Made by a program: the position numbers and the translations under genes. The notes under the pieces are model-generated. The model saw nothing but the letters and a program-made list of their open reading frames with translations, ran no database searches and was not told the origin of the DNA. From Dethiobacter sp. (GTDB taxonomy: Bacteria > Bacillota > Dethiobacteria > DTU022 > UBA8154), in assembly GCA_003605065.1 (NCBI GenBank), contig QZJM01000022.1:1-54894 (forward strand): a stretch of 54,894 nt of DNA, given 5' to 3'. Positions 8,972 to 16,777 of the stretch are shown here, piece after piece. Numbering within the stretch: position 1 is the stretch's first letter; the number at the start of each line of letters is the position of its first letter.

Positions 8972-8994
8972 TTGTTTTATTACATACAAAACAA
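8972..8994. promoter_or_regulatory. Inverted repeat, possible operator
   Basis: TTGTTTT and AAAACAA form perfect 7-bp arms around a 9-base spacer. The dyad lies about 210 bases upstream of the Hdr/Etf cluster start and 245 bases from the Spo0E-like gene. It could bind a dimeric regulator. No regulator gene is adjacent, and AT-rich sequence makes chance dyads more likely. Confidence 0.35.
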
Positions 8995-9044
8995 ATAATT
9001 ACAGGAAATAATTAGCTAGATATTGTAAAATTATTTACAAATTT

Positions 9045-9074
9045 TTGTTGTTAAAAAAAGGATTTTTATAGTAT
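9045..9074 (+). promoter_or_regulatory. Possible sigma-A promoter for the Spo0E-like gene
   Basis: TTGTTG (9045-9050) and TAGTAT (9069-9074) are separated by 18 bases. The expected start of transcription falls on the Spo0A box at 9077-9083. The match is moderate. Confidence 0.35.
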
Positions 9075-9076
9075 CG

Positions 9077-9083
9077 TGTCGAA
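9077..9083 (+). promoter_or_regulatory. Spo0A-box-like site upstream of the Spo0E-like gene
   Basis: TGTCGAA matches the 0A-box core exactly. It lies three bases after a candidate -10 element, about where transcription would begin, and 157 bases before the Spo0E-like gene. A Spo0A target next to a Spo0A-phosphatase gene would make a feedback loop. Motif match only. Confidence 0.45.
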
Positions 9084-9239
9084 AATTAAAAAGAAATAGG
9101 AGCAACTTCCTTAAATAAAAAATTTTGTCATAAATAACAAAAGTTAAGCATAACGGATCGTTTTTTTAAAATTTTTATTTGCACTCCTATTTTGAGGTAT
9201 CAACTATCAGGGCAAATATGAAGCAGGGGAGAAGGATCA

Positions 9240-9422
9240 ATGAATTGCTGCAGGCAAGAAGAAAGGCTGCTTAACCGTATCGAAAATCTACGGAAGCAGC
9301 TAAACAAAAATATTAATACTAAAAACAATACTCCGAAAAGCAGTCCAAAAACCTATGCCCTAAGCAGTGAACTGGACAAGCTGATCTGCCAGTACATGCT
9401 AAAATACCATAAGTCCTTGTAG
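9240..9422 (+). CDS. Spo0E-like aspartyl-phosphate phosphatase
   Basis: This 60-residue protein has the Spo0E family layout: a first helix (EERLLNRIENLRKQLNK), a short linker and a second helix carrying the signature SxELDKLIxxY (SSELDKLICQYM). Family members form a two-helix hairpin and dephosphorylate Spo0A, which delays sporulation. GGGGAGAAGGATCA directly precedes the ATG. It stands alone on the plus strand and converges with selB, 40 bases away. It supports a spore-forming host. Function is inferred from the short signature, which is quite specific. Confidence 0.85.
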   Translation: MNCCRQEERLLNRIENLRKQLNKNINTKNNTPKSSPKTYALSSELDKLICQYMLKYHKSL

Positions 9423-9462
9423 GCACTGCTTTGTTGCCGGTCCTTACCTGCCACATATTTTA

Positions 9463-11352
9463 TTAAGGCAGTTTCCAGGCTACCCTTTCATCACCCAGGC
9501 GGCGGGTGTACTTGCAGCTGTCAAAGTGTTCCAAAAGGGCCTGAGCATACTTGCGGGAGCTCTGCAGCAAATCCCTGTATTGAGCCAGGCTGATACTGCG
9601 ATTCGCCCGGAAATGCTCCTTTAACACTTCCAAACACCTGAAGTAAGGATCACTGTGCAGGAAAATTTCCTCACTGATTCTGAAGAGAAAGCCCTTATGA
9701 ACCAGGTACTCCAGGAAGCTTTCCCCCTCTTCTTTTTTCAGTCCCAGGGACAACCATAAATCTTTAAGAGAGGGCGGGTTTAAACCTTCTTTTTTAAAGA
9801 TGCGCAGCATCTCCTCCATTTTCTTCTCCTGCCCCCCGGTGGGGCTGGGAGAAAAATCCTTCCTGGAAATCAACTCTCCCCTGAGATCTACAAGCCCTTT
9901 ATCTTTTAAATGTTCAAGCAGAGCGTCATAAGTGCGGCCTGCTAGTTTGCGGGGAAGAACTCCGCCAAGGTGGGCTTTTTGCATCCCGGGCCATAAGGGT
10001 TTTGCTTGATGAAAACGCTCTAACTCCTTTAGAAGGGCCGCTTCCCATCTCTCCCTGCTGTCAACAGTAACATAGAAATCGCCTATTAAAGTTACTTTCT
10101 CCTCTTTCTGAGCTCGTTCCAGCAGATCCTTTAGCTGCAGTGTCCCCATTTTAATTAACTGGGCGAGTTCCGGGAGGGCAGCTCCCTGGCTCTCATTTAG
10201 TTTCTGCAGGATAAAAGGCAGCGGGTCCTCTTTTTGTAAATCTTCCAGTTTTTCCAGGACCCCCGATTTAAACCTCTTATGGCGTGGTGGATGCTCGTCC
10301 AGGATTATGCCTCCTCCAATGGTTACCATTGGTGAATAAGAGCGAATTATAAAGCGATCGCCCCGCTGGGCGACCAGGGGTTTATCCAGGCGGCATTGAA
10401 CAAAACTTTCCTTCCCCGGAGCCAGTTCCTCACAGCCCAGCAAAAGCAGCCGGGCTACAACCCTGGCAGTACCCAGGTAAAAATGAACCGGCGACATATT
10501 TACCAGGGGCTTGCTAGCTGAAGAAAGAAGCGTTAATTTAACATCCAGGAAGCGTGTGGGGTGAAAATAACCCGGCGCCGCCGCCACGCTTCCTCTCAGC
10601 ACCACCCTTTTTTCCAGCCCGGCCAGGTTTAACGCCGCTCTCTGGCCGGCAAAAGCCTCCTCAACCGCGTCCCCGTGAACCTGGATGCCCCTTACCCTGA
10701 ACTCCCTGCCCAGGGGGATTACTTCCACCATCTCCCCGGTTCTTACCATCCCGCTTAAGACGGTACCGGTAATAACAGTGCCAAATCCAGCTACGGAAAA
10801 GGCACGATCTACGGGGATGCGCAGGGGGGCGTCTTTGTCCCTGGCCAAAACCGAACCGGCCAGCCTGGCAATATCTTCTTTGAGCTCCTTAATCCCTTTT
10901 TTTGTAACAGAAGAAACGAGGTGGATGGGGACACCGGAAAGAAATGTTCCCGTTAAACTCTCTTTAACCTCCTCCACTACCATCTCCAGCCATTCTTCGT
11001 CAACCAGATCAATCTTTGTTATTACCAGCAGCCCTTTTTTAATCCGAAGCAATTCCAGGATATCAAGGTGTTCCCTTGTCTGCGGCATAACCCCCTCGGT
11101 AGCGTCTATGACCATCAAAACCAGGTCGATGCCGCCTACACCTGCCAGCATATTATGAATAAATTTTTCGTGGCCGGGGACATCAACCACCCCTGCCAGT
11201 TGACCGCCGGGAAGAAGAAAGGGTGCAAAACCGATATCAATAGAAATACCTCTTTCTTTTTCCTCTTTCAAACGATCTGTGTCAATCCCTGTTAACGCCT
11301 TGATAAGCTCTGTTTTACCGTGATCTACATGCCCTGCGGTCCCGATGATCAT
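9463..11352 (-). CDS. selB: Selenocysteine-specific elongation factor SelB
   Basis: SelB brings Sec-tRNA to UGA codons marked by a SECIS hairpin. In this 629-residue protein the GTPase motifs are GHVDHGKT (7-14), DVPGHEKF (57-64) and TKID (112-115). Then come EF-Tu-like beta-barrel domains and a long C-terminal half of winged-helix repeats that reads the SECIS element. The length is normal for the family. It starts three bases after the selA stop, so selA-selB form one operon. Together with selC at 14.7 kb it makes a nearly complete selenocysteine insertion set; selD is not in the window. Confidence 0.97.
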   Translation of the reverse strand: MIIGTAGHVDHGKTELIKALTGIDTDRLKEEKERGISIDIGFAPFLLPGGQLAGVVDVPGHEKFIHNMLAGVGGIDLVLMVIDATEGVMPQTREHLDILELLRIKKGLLVITKIDLVDEEWLEMVVEEVKESLTGTFLSGVPIHLVSSVTKKGIKELKEDIARLAGSVLARDKDAPLRIPVDRAFSVAGFGTVITGTVLSGMVRTGEMVEVIPLGREFRVRGIQVHGDAVEEAFAGQRAALNLAGLEKRVVLRGSVAAAPGYFHPTRFLDVKLTLLSSASKPLVNMSPVHFYLGTARVVARLLLLGCEELAPGKESFVQCRLDKPLVAQRGDRFIIRSYSPMVTIGGGIILDEHPPRHKRFKSGVLEKLEDLQKEDPLPFILQKLNESQGAALPELAQLIKMGTLQLKDLLERAQKEEKVTLIGDFYVTVDSRERWEAALLKELERFHQAKPLWPGMQKAHLGGVLPRKLAGRTYDALLEHLKDKGLVDLRGELISRKDFSPSPTGGQEKKMEEMLRIFKKEGLNPPSLKDLWLSLGLKKEEGESFLEYLVHKGFLFRISEEIFLHSDPYFRCLEVLKEHFRANRSISLAQYRDLLQSSRKYAQALLEHFDSCKYTRRLGDERVAWKLP

Positions 11353-11355
11353 TGC

Positions 11356-12807
11356 TTATTTACCACCCCCGTGCCGTTCCTGCCCGGTGTCGCCCAGGGT
11401 ATCGACAAGTGCTTCCAGAAGTAACCGATCTTCCTCCTCTTGGAGGGAACGTAAATCAAGTAAAACCTTCTGCTTTCTGACACGGGCAATAACGGGCGGT
11501 TTGGAACTGCGCATTTTTTGCACCAGTTCGCCGGCATTTATGTTCTCGCACTCCAGGCTCACCTGGAAGCTGGGCAGGGAAGCCAAAGGCAGGGAACCGC
11601 CTCCCACCCTGGATTTCTCCCGGAAAATACCAACCTGCCATCCTGAGCCAAGTTTTTTTTGGAGTTCCGCAGCCACCCCTTCGGCCCGGTGCTGCAGAAC
11701 ACCGCTGGGAATAGTCAGCATGCGCAATACAGGGATTTCCTGCAGGGCTTTCCTTTCATCAAGGTAAAGGCGCAGTGTGGCCTCCAGTGCTGCCAGCGTC
11801 AGTTTATCCACGCGCAGGGCCCTGGTCAGCTGATTGCTTTTGATAATATCAAGGTGCTTTTTCTTTCCGACGATCAGGCCGGCCTGGGGGCCCCCCAGAA
11901 GCTTATCTCCGCTGAAGGTAACCACATCTACCCCGGCCGTAACGGAATCCTGGACCCTGGGCTCATAAGGCAGGCCATATTTGGAAAGGTCAACCAGCAC
12001 GCCGCTTCCCAGATCTTCCATAACCGTAAGCCCGTACTCCCTGCCCAGCCCTACCAATGATTGGGAAGCAACCGCAGCAGTAAAGCCCAAAACCTTAAAA
12101 TTGCTGGTATGAACTTTAAGCAGCAGCGCTGTTTTTTCGCTGATCGCTTTTTTATAATCCCTCAGGTAACTCTTGTTCGTTGTACCTACTTCCACTAAAA
12201 ACGCACCGCTGGAGGCCATTACCTCCGGGAGGCGAAAAGAGCCTCCTATTTCCACAAGTTCTCCCCTGGAGACAATAACTTCCTTTCCGTCAGCAAGAGA
12301 GTTGAGAGCGAGAAAGACTGCACCGGCATTATTATTAACAACAAGCGCCGCTTCCGCCCCCGTGAGGCCGCAAAGAAGCTCCTCCACATGTTCATAGCGG
12401 GAAGATCTCCGCCCTGTGTTTAGAGAAAATTCCAGGTTGCTGAAATAAGTACCTACTCCCCTTACCGCTTCCACAGCCGCCGCAGCCAGGGGCGCCCGCC
12501 CAAGATTCGTATGCAGGAGCACACCGGTGGCATTAAGCACAGGCTGCAGATTATATTCCATTCTACCCCTAATCTTTTCCAAGGCCTCCCTGGCCAGGAC
12601 AGGAGGAGAAATATTTAAAAGCTCCAGCTCTTTTTCGGCCGCAGCCCTGGAAATAATAGTCCTTTTTTCCGAAACAACATCCTTAACTGTTTCCACTACA
12701 AGGCTGCGGGGAAATTCTTCCCCGATTTCGGCCAGTATCTTTTCCTGCAATATTCTATCTACCGCCGGCAAAAGGCGCAGGTAACGCTGTTTAAATTCCA
12801 CAGTCAA
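11356..12807 (-). CDS. selA: L-seryl-tRNA(Sec) selenium transferase
   Basis: SelA is a PLP enzyme that converts seryl-tRNA(Sec) to selenocysteinyl-tRNA(Sec) with selenophosphate. The 483-residue sequence has the family N-terminal helical region, the LNATGVLLHTNLGRAPL segment near residue 92, a RRSSRYEHVEELL segment and the PLP lysine in SGDKLLGGPQAG near residue 300. The length is typical for bacteria. The ATG at 12807 gives the family N terminus (LLPAVDRILQ). It is the first gene of the selA-selB operon, with a candidate promoter just upstream. Confidence 0.97.
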   Translation of the reverse strand: MTVEFKQRYLRLLPAVDRILQEKILAEIGEEFPRSLVVETVKDVVSEKRTIISRAAAEKELELLNISPPVLAREALEKIRGRMEYNLQPVLNATGVLLHTNLGRAPLAAAAVEAVRGVGTYFSNLEFSLNTGRRSSRYEHVEELLCGLTGAEAALVVNNNAGAVFLALNSLADGKEVIVSRGELVEIGGSFRLPEVMASSGAFLVEVGTTNKSYLRDYKKAISEKTALLLKVHTSNFKVLGFTAAVASQSLVGLGREYGLTVMEDLGSGVLVDLSKYGLPYEPRVQDSVTAGVDVVTFSGDKLLGGPQAGLIVGKKKHLDIIKSNQLTRALRVDKLTLAALEATLRLYLDERKALQEIPVLRMLTIPSGVLQHRAEGVAAELQKKLGSGWQVGIFREKSRVGGGSLPLASLPSFQVSLECENINAGELVQKMRSSKPPVIARVRKQKVLLDLRSLQEEEDRLLLEALVDTLGDTGQERHGGGK

Positions 12808-12834
12808 GTTATTTTCCCCCTTCCTTACTTCAAT

Positions 12835-12863
12835 ATTATATCTTTAAAGAAGCCTGCAAGCCA
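12835..12863 (-). promoter_or_regulatory. Candidate sigma-A promoter for selA-selB
   Basis: On the minus strand a perfect TATAAT (12835-12840) lies 17 bases after TGGCTT (12858-12863). The leader would be about 20 bases. The -35 match is weak. Confidence 0.4.
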
Positions 12864-12880
12864 GAGATATAGCTATAGAA

Positions 12881-12957
12881 GAAGGGATTTCAAGCATATA
12901 AAGAAAATATATTATAAAGAGAAGGGATTTTCAAGCATATAAAGAAAATATATTATT
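12881..12957. repeat. Tandem 37-bp duplication between selA and the MFS gene
   Basis: GAAGGGATTT-CAAGCATATAAAGAAAATATATTAT occurs twice, at 12881 and 12921. The second copy differs by one extra T, and four bases separate the copies. It is AT-rich and lies upstream of both divergent genes. It may be a recent slippage duplication or a pair of binding sites. Confidence 0.8.
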
Positions 12958-13065
12958 AACAATTAAAATAGTTGAAAAATAATCCCTACTATCATCTTAT
13001 CATCTTTAACAAGATTAGACGTGCCTGGACATTAAATAATAAATTTTTCTGGGAGGTTCCTGAAA

Positions 13066-14334
13066 ATGATACGTATCAGCAAACGTGACGTTGTTTTTGT
13101 CGTTTTTTGTGTACTCTTTATTTTTGCACTTTTTTTACGTACAAGTACAGCAATAATAGTGGAAGATCTGATGAGAGATTTTGCGATCCCCGCTGCCTCC
13201 CTGGGTTTAATGGCCTCCGCTTTCTTTTATGCCTATGCCGTAGTGCAAATACCCGTGGGGCTTCTTTCTGATCGCATCGGCGTCCGTTATACCGTATTCG
13301 GCTTTGGTTTGCTGGGCGTGGCCGGTTCCATCCTGTTTGCTTTCTCTACGGGCATTCAAATGGCTACCTGGGCCAGGTTGCTCACCGGAATAGGCACAGC
13401 AGGGATATGGATCCCGGCCCTTAAATATCTCTCCGTATCTTACCGCCCTGACGAATTTGCCACCCTTACCAGCATAATCAACGCTATTGGCGGGCTTGGC
13501 CTGATGCTTGCCACCCTTCCCATGGCACTGTTAGTGGAAAGAATCGGCTGGCGCCACTCTTTTATCCTGCCGACACCGGCCATGTTTTTGCTGGTTTTGC
13601 TGGCCTGGTATTTGATGAAACCGCAAACCCATCCAGTCACGGGCCAAGAAGAAATAAGTAAAGAACAGCGCAAGGAGGTAGCTGCCACTTCCCTACCAGG
13701 CACAGTGCCTTTCTGGCGGCACCGTTCTTTCTGGCCCTTTGCCCTGTGGGCCCTGCTTGTTTACGGAGTTCTCTTCAGCTTCTCGGGTCTTTGGGGGGCA
13801 GCTTACCTGCAGGATTCCTACAACATCAGCCGCGAAACCGCCGGGAGCCATTTAATGTTTATTTCCCTGGGAATGATCATTGGGGGGCTGTTCTGGGGAA
13901 TGCTGTCTGATCGCTTCTTCCGTGCCCGCCGCCCGGTACTTTTTCTGGGAACGCTGGGGATGCTCCTTACATGGGCAGCCATGCTTTCTCTTTCAGCCTA
14001 CCCCGGTCCTTTTTATATCTCTCTTATCTACTTTGCCCTGGGTATTTTCAGTATTGTCTTCCTGATCAATCTGGGCTGTGTAAAAGAACTCTTCCCCGTG
14101 AAAATTGCCGGCACAGCCATGGGCACTGTAAACGCCTCCATGTTTGTAGGAGTAGCCCTGTTCCAGGGAATATCCGGTTATCTGCTGGACCATTTCCTGG
14201 AAACACAAACTGCCCTTTCTGCCTACCGGTCAATTTTTACCTTTTACCTTGTTAGTATGGCCCTGGCCCTTTTTCTCGTTGTTTTAATGCCGGAAACCTT
14301 TCCCCGGGAAACAAAAAAACCAGCCCGTCCCTGA
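13066..14334 (+). CDS. MFS transporter
   Basis: This 422-residue hydrophobic protein of the major facilitator superfamily has about twelve membrane segments. The motif-A loop is visible between helices 2 and 3 (GLLSDRIGVRYTVFG). A related loop follows helix 8 (GMLSDRFFRARRPVLF). A polar central loop near residues 185-205 separates the two six-helix halves. The substrate cannot be read from sequence; it looks like an organic-anion or sugar-acid symporter. GGGAGG lies 10 bases before the ATG. It sits between selA and selC in the opposite direction, with no obvious functional link to selenium. Confidence 0.85.
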   Translation: MIRISKRDVVFVVFCVLFIFALFLRTSTAIIVEDLMRDFAIPAASLGLMASAFFYAYAVVQIPVGLLSDRIGVRYTVFGFGLLGVAGSILFAFSTGIQMATWARLLTGIGTAGIWIPALKYLSVSYRPDEFATLTSIINAIGGLGLMLATLPMALLVERIGWRHSFILPTPAMFLLVLLAWYLMKPQTHPVTGQEEISKEQRKEVAATSLPGTVPFWRHRSFWPFALWALLVYGVLFSFSGLWGAAYLQDSYNISRETAGSHLMFISLGMIIGGLFWGMLSDRFFRARRPVLFLGTLGMLLTWAAMLSLSAYPGPFYISLIYFALGIFSIVFLINLGCVKELFPVKIAGTAMGTVNASMFVGVALFQGISGYLLDHFLETQTALSAYRSIFTFYLVSMALALFLVVLMPETFPRETKKPARP

Positions 14335-14435
14335 AAACATTCAAAAGCAACACTAAGGAGGGACACCTGGTTAGAAAGGGAAATAAAAGCTTTATTACCT
14401 GCCTTATACCAGAAGCTTTTAGGATTATATATTTA

Positions 14436-14462
14436 TCAAAAAAATAAATGAGCATTTATTCC
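14436..14462 (-). terminator. Weak AU-rich terminator after the CxxC gene
   Basis: On the minus strand AATAAAT-GCTC-ATTTATT is followed by TTTTTG. The stem starts at the stop codon of the 51-residue gene. AU-rich, so only moderately convincing. Confidence 0.45.
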
Positions 14463-14611
14463 AGGCTCAACCGTTCTTTATGCTTGCACCCCACACAGAT
14501 AAAATCCACATCGCCATCGTTCCAAACCAGAACTATGCCCTGATTTCCATCACATACCGGACACTTGACAACATGACTGCTGATAACTTCTGCTTCAAAT
14601 TCTTCGTTCAT
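14456..14611 (-). CDS. Small CxxC zinc-ribbon-like protein
   Basis: This 51-residue acidic protein has two cysteine pairs, CPVC and CVGC, about 23 residues apart, which is the arrangement of a small zinc ribbon. I do not recognise a named family. GGGAGGCAG sits just before the ATG at 14611; a longer reading from 14641 lacks such a site. It starts 38 bases after the selC gene end and may share its transcript. Possible roles include nucleic-acid binding, but nothing in the sequence fixes this. Confidence 0.65.
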   Translation of the reverse strand: MNEEFEAEVISSHVVKCPVCDGNQGIVLVWNDGDVDFICVGCKHKERLSLE

Positions 14612-14649
14612 TTTCTGCCTCCCGTTAGAAGCATATTTCATTTTGCTTC

Positions 14650-14745
14650 TGGCGGGAGTAGATGGGAATCGAACCCACCGTGGACCTCGTCAGCCCACCA
14701 CCGGATTTGAAGTCCGGGAGCACCACCAGGGTACTAGCTACTCCC
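14650..14745 (-). tRNA. selC: tRNA-Sec (anticodon UCA)
   Basis: The minus strand folds as a selenocysteine tRNA of 96 bases, including an encoded CCA. The 8-bp acceptor stem is GGGAGUAG with CUACUCCC, followed by discriminator G and CCA. The anticodon loop reads CUUCAAA with UCA in the centre. A long variable arm is present (GGGCUGACGAGGUCC region), and the T loop is GUUCGAUUC. These are the hallmarks of selC. Its presence near selA and selB shows that this genome uses UGA for selenocysteine. Confidence 0.97.
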
Positions 14746-14763
14746 AACCAACGCACAATTATC

Positions 14764-14792
14764 ATTTTAACAGTTGTTTTATGTTTTTTCAA
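14764..14792 (-). promoter_or_regulatory. Sigma-A promoter for selC
   Basis: On the minus strand TTGAAA (14787-14792) and TAAAAT (14764-14769) are separated by exactly 17 bases. Transcription would start about ten bases before the tRNA. Strong match. Confidence 0.75.
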
Positions 14793-14810
14793 TATTATTT
14801 TTCGTCTTTT

Positions 14811-16115
14811 TTACCTGAGAAGGCTGGGTATAACTAGAGCTATTCCCGGGAATGTTATCAGGATAGCTATACATACGAATATACATATAAGGAACGGCCA
14901 GATCCCCCTGAAAATGGTCATGACAGGTGTTTCCCTTTCCACCCCGGCCACAACGTAGACATTTGCACCTACCGGCGGTGTAATTACACCCATTCCCAGT
15001 GCCAGCACAATTATAACCCCGAACCAGACGGAATCAAAGCCCAGAGCCATGACCACGGGATAGAAAATGGGTACGGTAAGCAGGATCAACGCCAGAGCAT
15101 CGATAAAACAACCCAGTATTAAATAGACGATTAAGATAACCACCAGTATCAAAACCGGCGGGAGAGCGATTTCCGTAGCCCATGTGGCCATTGCCGCCGG
15201 GAGCCCTGTGATAGCCAGGAAGCGGCCATAGACGTACGCCGCGCCGGAAAGGAACAGGATCATCGCTGCGATACGCACGGCATCGTTCAGGGAGCTGACA
15301 AATCCCCGCCAGGTCAGCTGACGCCTGATCAGGGCCACCACCAAAGTGGAGAAAGCACCGACGGCCCCGGCTTCGGTAGGTGTAAAAAAGCCGGCAAAAA
15401 GGCCGCCCATGACACATACAAAAATAATTATGACCTCAACTCCACCTCTCATGACCGCCCTGAGTTTTTCTCCCCACGGTACCTTCGGGCCCGCTGGAGC
15501 CAGGTCCGGGTTGCGCCTTACGATTAAATAGGTGGCTAACATAAACAGGACCATCAACAGCAGCCCGGGAAGAATGCCCGCCAGGAATAATTTGGCAATG
15601 GATTCCCCTGTAGAGATGCCGTAAAGGATAAAAATGACGCTGGGGGGAATCATCACCCCTAAAATTGCTGCCGATGCAACAGTAGCCGTAGACAGGGAGC
15701 GGCTGTAGTTGTATTTTTTCATCTCCGGCAGCGCCACGGCACTCATGGTAGCGGCTGTAGCCGTGGTTGAGCCGCAGATGGCGCCAAAAGCGGCACACGC
15801 TCCGATAGTAGCCAGAGCCAGACCGGCCGTCATGCTTCCCATCACTTTATAAGTGGCATCATAAATCCTCGAGCTTAAACCCGAGTAATAGGCGATAAAA
15901 CCCATCCAGACAAAGAGAGGCACAACGATCAGCGGGTAGGAGGCAAAGGTATTGTACATGGTCTGAGCAGTAATCGACAGCGCTGCCCTTGTTGTCGTTA
16001 AATATGCATACCCCGACATGCCGACCACCAGCATGACAAAAGCCACGGGCATACGTAAAAAGAGAAGGATGAAAATGACTAATATAGAGAGCATCCCAAC
16101 CTGCATCGGGGTCAT
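14811..16115 (-). CDS. dctM: TRAP transporter large permease (DctM)
   Basis: This 434-residue membrane protein of the DctM family is the ion-coupled transport channel of a TRAP uptake system. It has many hydrophobic segments and typical family stretches, such as the early VAFVMLVVGMSGY, the central GVMIPPSVIFILYGI and the late GMGVITPPVGANVYVVAG. The length is normal. Its ATG overlaps the dctQ stop (ATGA), so the two membrane subunits are translationally coupled. It is the last gene of the dctP-dctQ-dctM operon, and 65 bases separate it from selC downstream. Confidence 0.95.
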   Translation of the reverse strand: MTPMQVGMLSILVIFILLFLRMPVAFVMLVVGMSGYAYLTTTRAALSITAQTMYNTFASYPLIVVPLFVWMGFIAYYSGLSSRIYDATYKVMGSMTAGLALATIGACAAFGAICGSTTATAATMSAVALPEMKKYNYSRSLSTATVASAAILGVMIPPSVIFILYGISTGESIAKLFLAGILPGLLLMVLFMLATYLIVRRNPDLAPAGPKVPWGEKLRAVMRGGVEVIIIFVCVMGGLFAGFFTPTEAGAVGAFSTLVVALIRRQLTWRGFVSSLNDAVRIAAMILFLSGAAYVYGRFLAITGLPAAMATWATEIALPPVLILVVILIVYLILGCFIDALALILLTVPIFYPVVMALGFDSVWFGVIIVLALGMGVITPPVGANVYVVAGVERETPVMTIFRGIWPFLICIFVCIAILITFPGIALVIPSLLR

Positions 16116-16609
16116 AGTGCTTCACTCCCTTTTATAATCATCATTATTGCTTTAATTAAATCCTTGAGTAGAACTACAGCCAGCATAAGGAAGCCGAAAG
16201 CAACAAGGTAAATAACGGGGTAAATAGGTATCAAAAGATCAGCAGTCGCCCAACCTCTCTGGGCCATTTTCGCTCCGAATGCGATTGTTTCCTTGGCCAG
16301 TAAACCTGCAAAGAACAAAGAGATAGCAGACACGATGGTATCTACAACCCCCTGCAGTCGTGGAGGAAACTTTTCTACCAGCACCCCTACAAAAATATGC
16401 CCTTTCATCAGCTGGGTGTAAGCTACTCCCGTGGTCAGCAGCACTGCTCCCAGGATCTCTGTTAATTCAACGGTGCCAGGTACAGGCTTCCACGGGATTC
16501 GGGAGAAGATATTCGCTACGATTAAAAGCATTACCGCAGCCAGGGCAGCCTGGCCTATCTGGGCTGTCCGCCAGGTAATCATGCGAACAAATTTATCTAA
16601 TATACCCAT
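16112..16609 (-). CDS. dctQ: TRAP transporter small permease (DctQ)
   Basis: This protein of about 165 residues is the small four-helix DctQ subunit, which stabilises DctM and the docking of the binding protein. Family features are the VANIFSRIPWKPVPGTVELTE region and KGHIFVGVLVEKFP. I chose the ATG at 16609 because GGAGGAGGG lies just before it; an upstream in-frame start at 16639 would add ten residues without such a site. It follows dctP after 168 bases that contain a 9-bp stem-loop, and it overlaps dctM. Confidence 0.92.
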   Translation of the reverse strand: MGILDKFVRMITWRTAQIGQAALAAVMLLIVANIFSRIPWKPVPGTVELTEILGAVLLTTGVAYTQLMKGHIFVGVLVEKFPPRLQGVVDTIVSAISLFFAGLLAKETIAFGAKMAQRGWATADLLIPIYPVIYLVAFGFLMLAVVLLKDLIKAIMMIIKGSEAL

Positions 16610-16675
16610 GTCATCCCTCCTCCAATTATCGTATCCCAAATGAATGAACCCAGTTATCTTTGTTATTTTTATGTT

Positions 16676-16718
16676 GGAGAGGGCAACGGCAGAATCTCAG
16701 GCTGCAGAAGCCCTCTCC
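16676..16718 (-). other. Stem-loop between dctP and dctQ
   Basis: GGAGAGGGC (16676-16684) and GCCCTCTCC (16710-16718) form a perfect 9-bp stem, with an inner GCAG/CTGC pair. No U-run follows on the minus strand, so it is not a standard terminator. In TRAP operons such a structure may protect dctP mRNA from decay and give more binding protein than permease; that role is inferred. Confidence 0.65.
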
Positions 16719-16777
16719 TGTTTTCTCTTCGGTTGAAGTGTACAGTTACAAATAGTTAAGGTCGTTAACTGTAATTA

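Larger units (their letters stand above)
8770..9239. other. Long AT-rich divergent regulatory interval
   Basis: This 470-base stretch lies between the Hdr/Etf cluster (minus) and the Spo0E-like gene (plus). I see no gene in it. It holds two exact Spo0A-box matches, a 7-bp inverted repeat at 8972-8994 and two direct copies of GCCGGAAT at 8894 and 8941. A possible sigma-A promoter toward the Spo0E-like gene lies at 9045-9074. Its base composition is clearly more AT-rich than the flanking genes. A perfect TTGACA occurs on the minus strand near 8955, but without a good -10 at normal spacing. Confidence 0.7.

Noticed and set aside
14371-14425. Inverted repeat AAAAGCTT ... AAGCTTTT after the MFS gene as a terminator
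   Set aside because: The loop is about 20 bases and no T-run follows on the plus strand.
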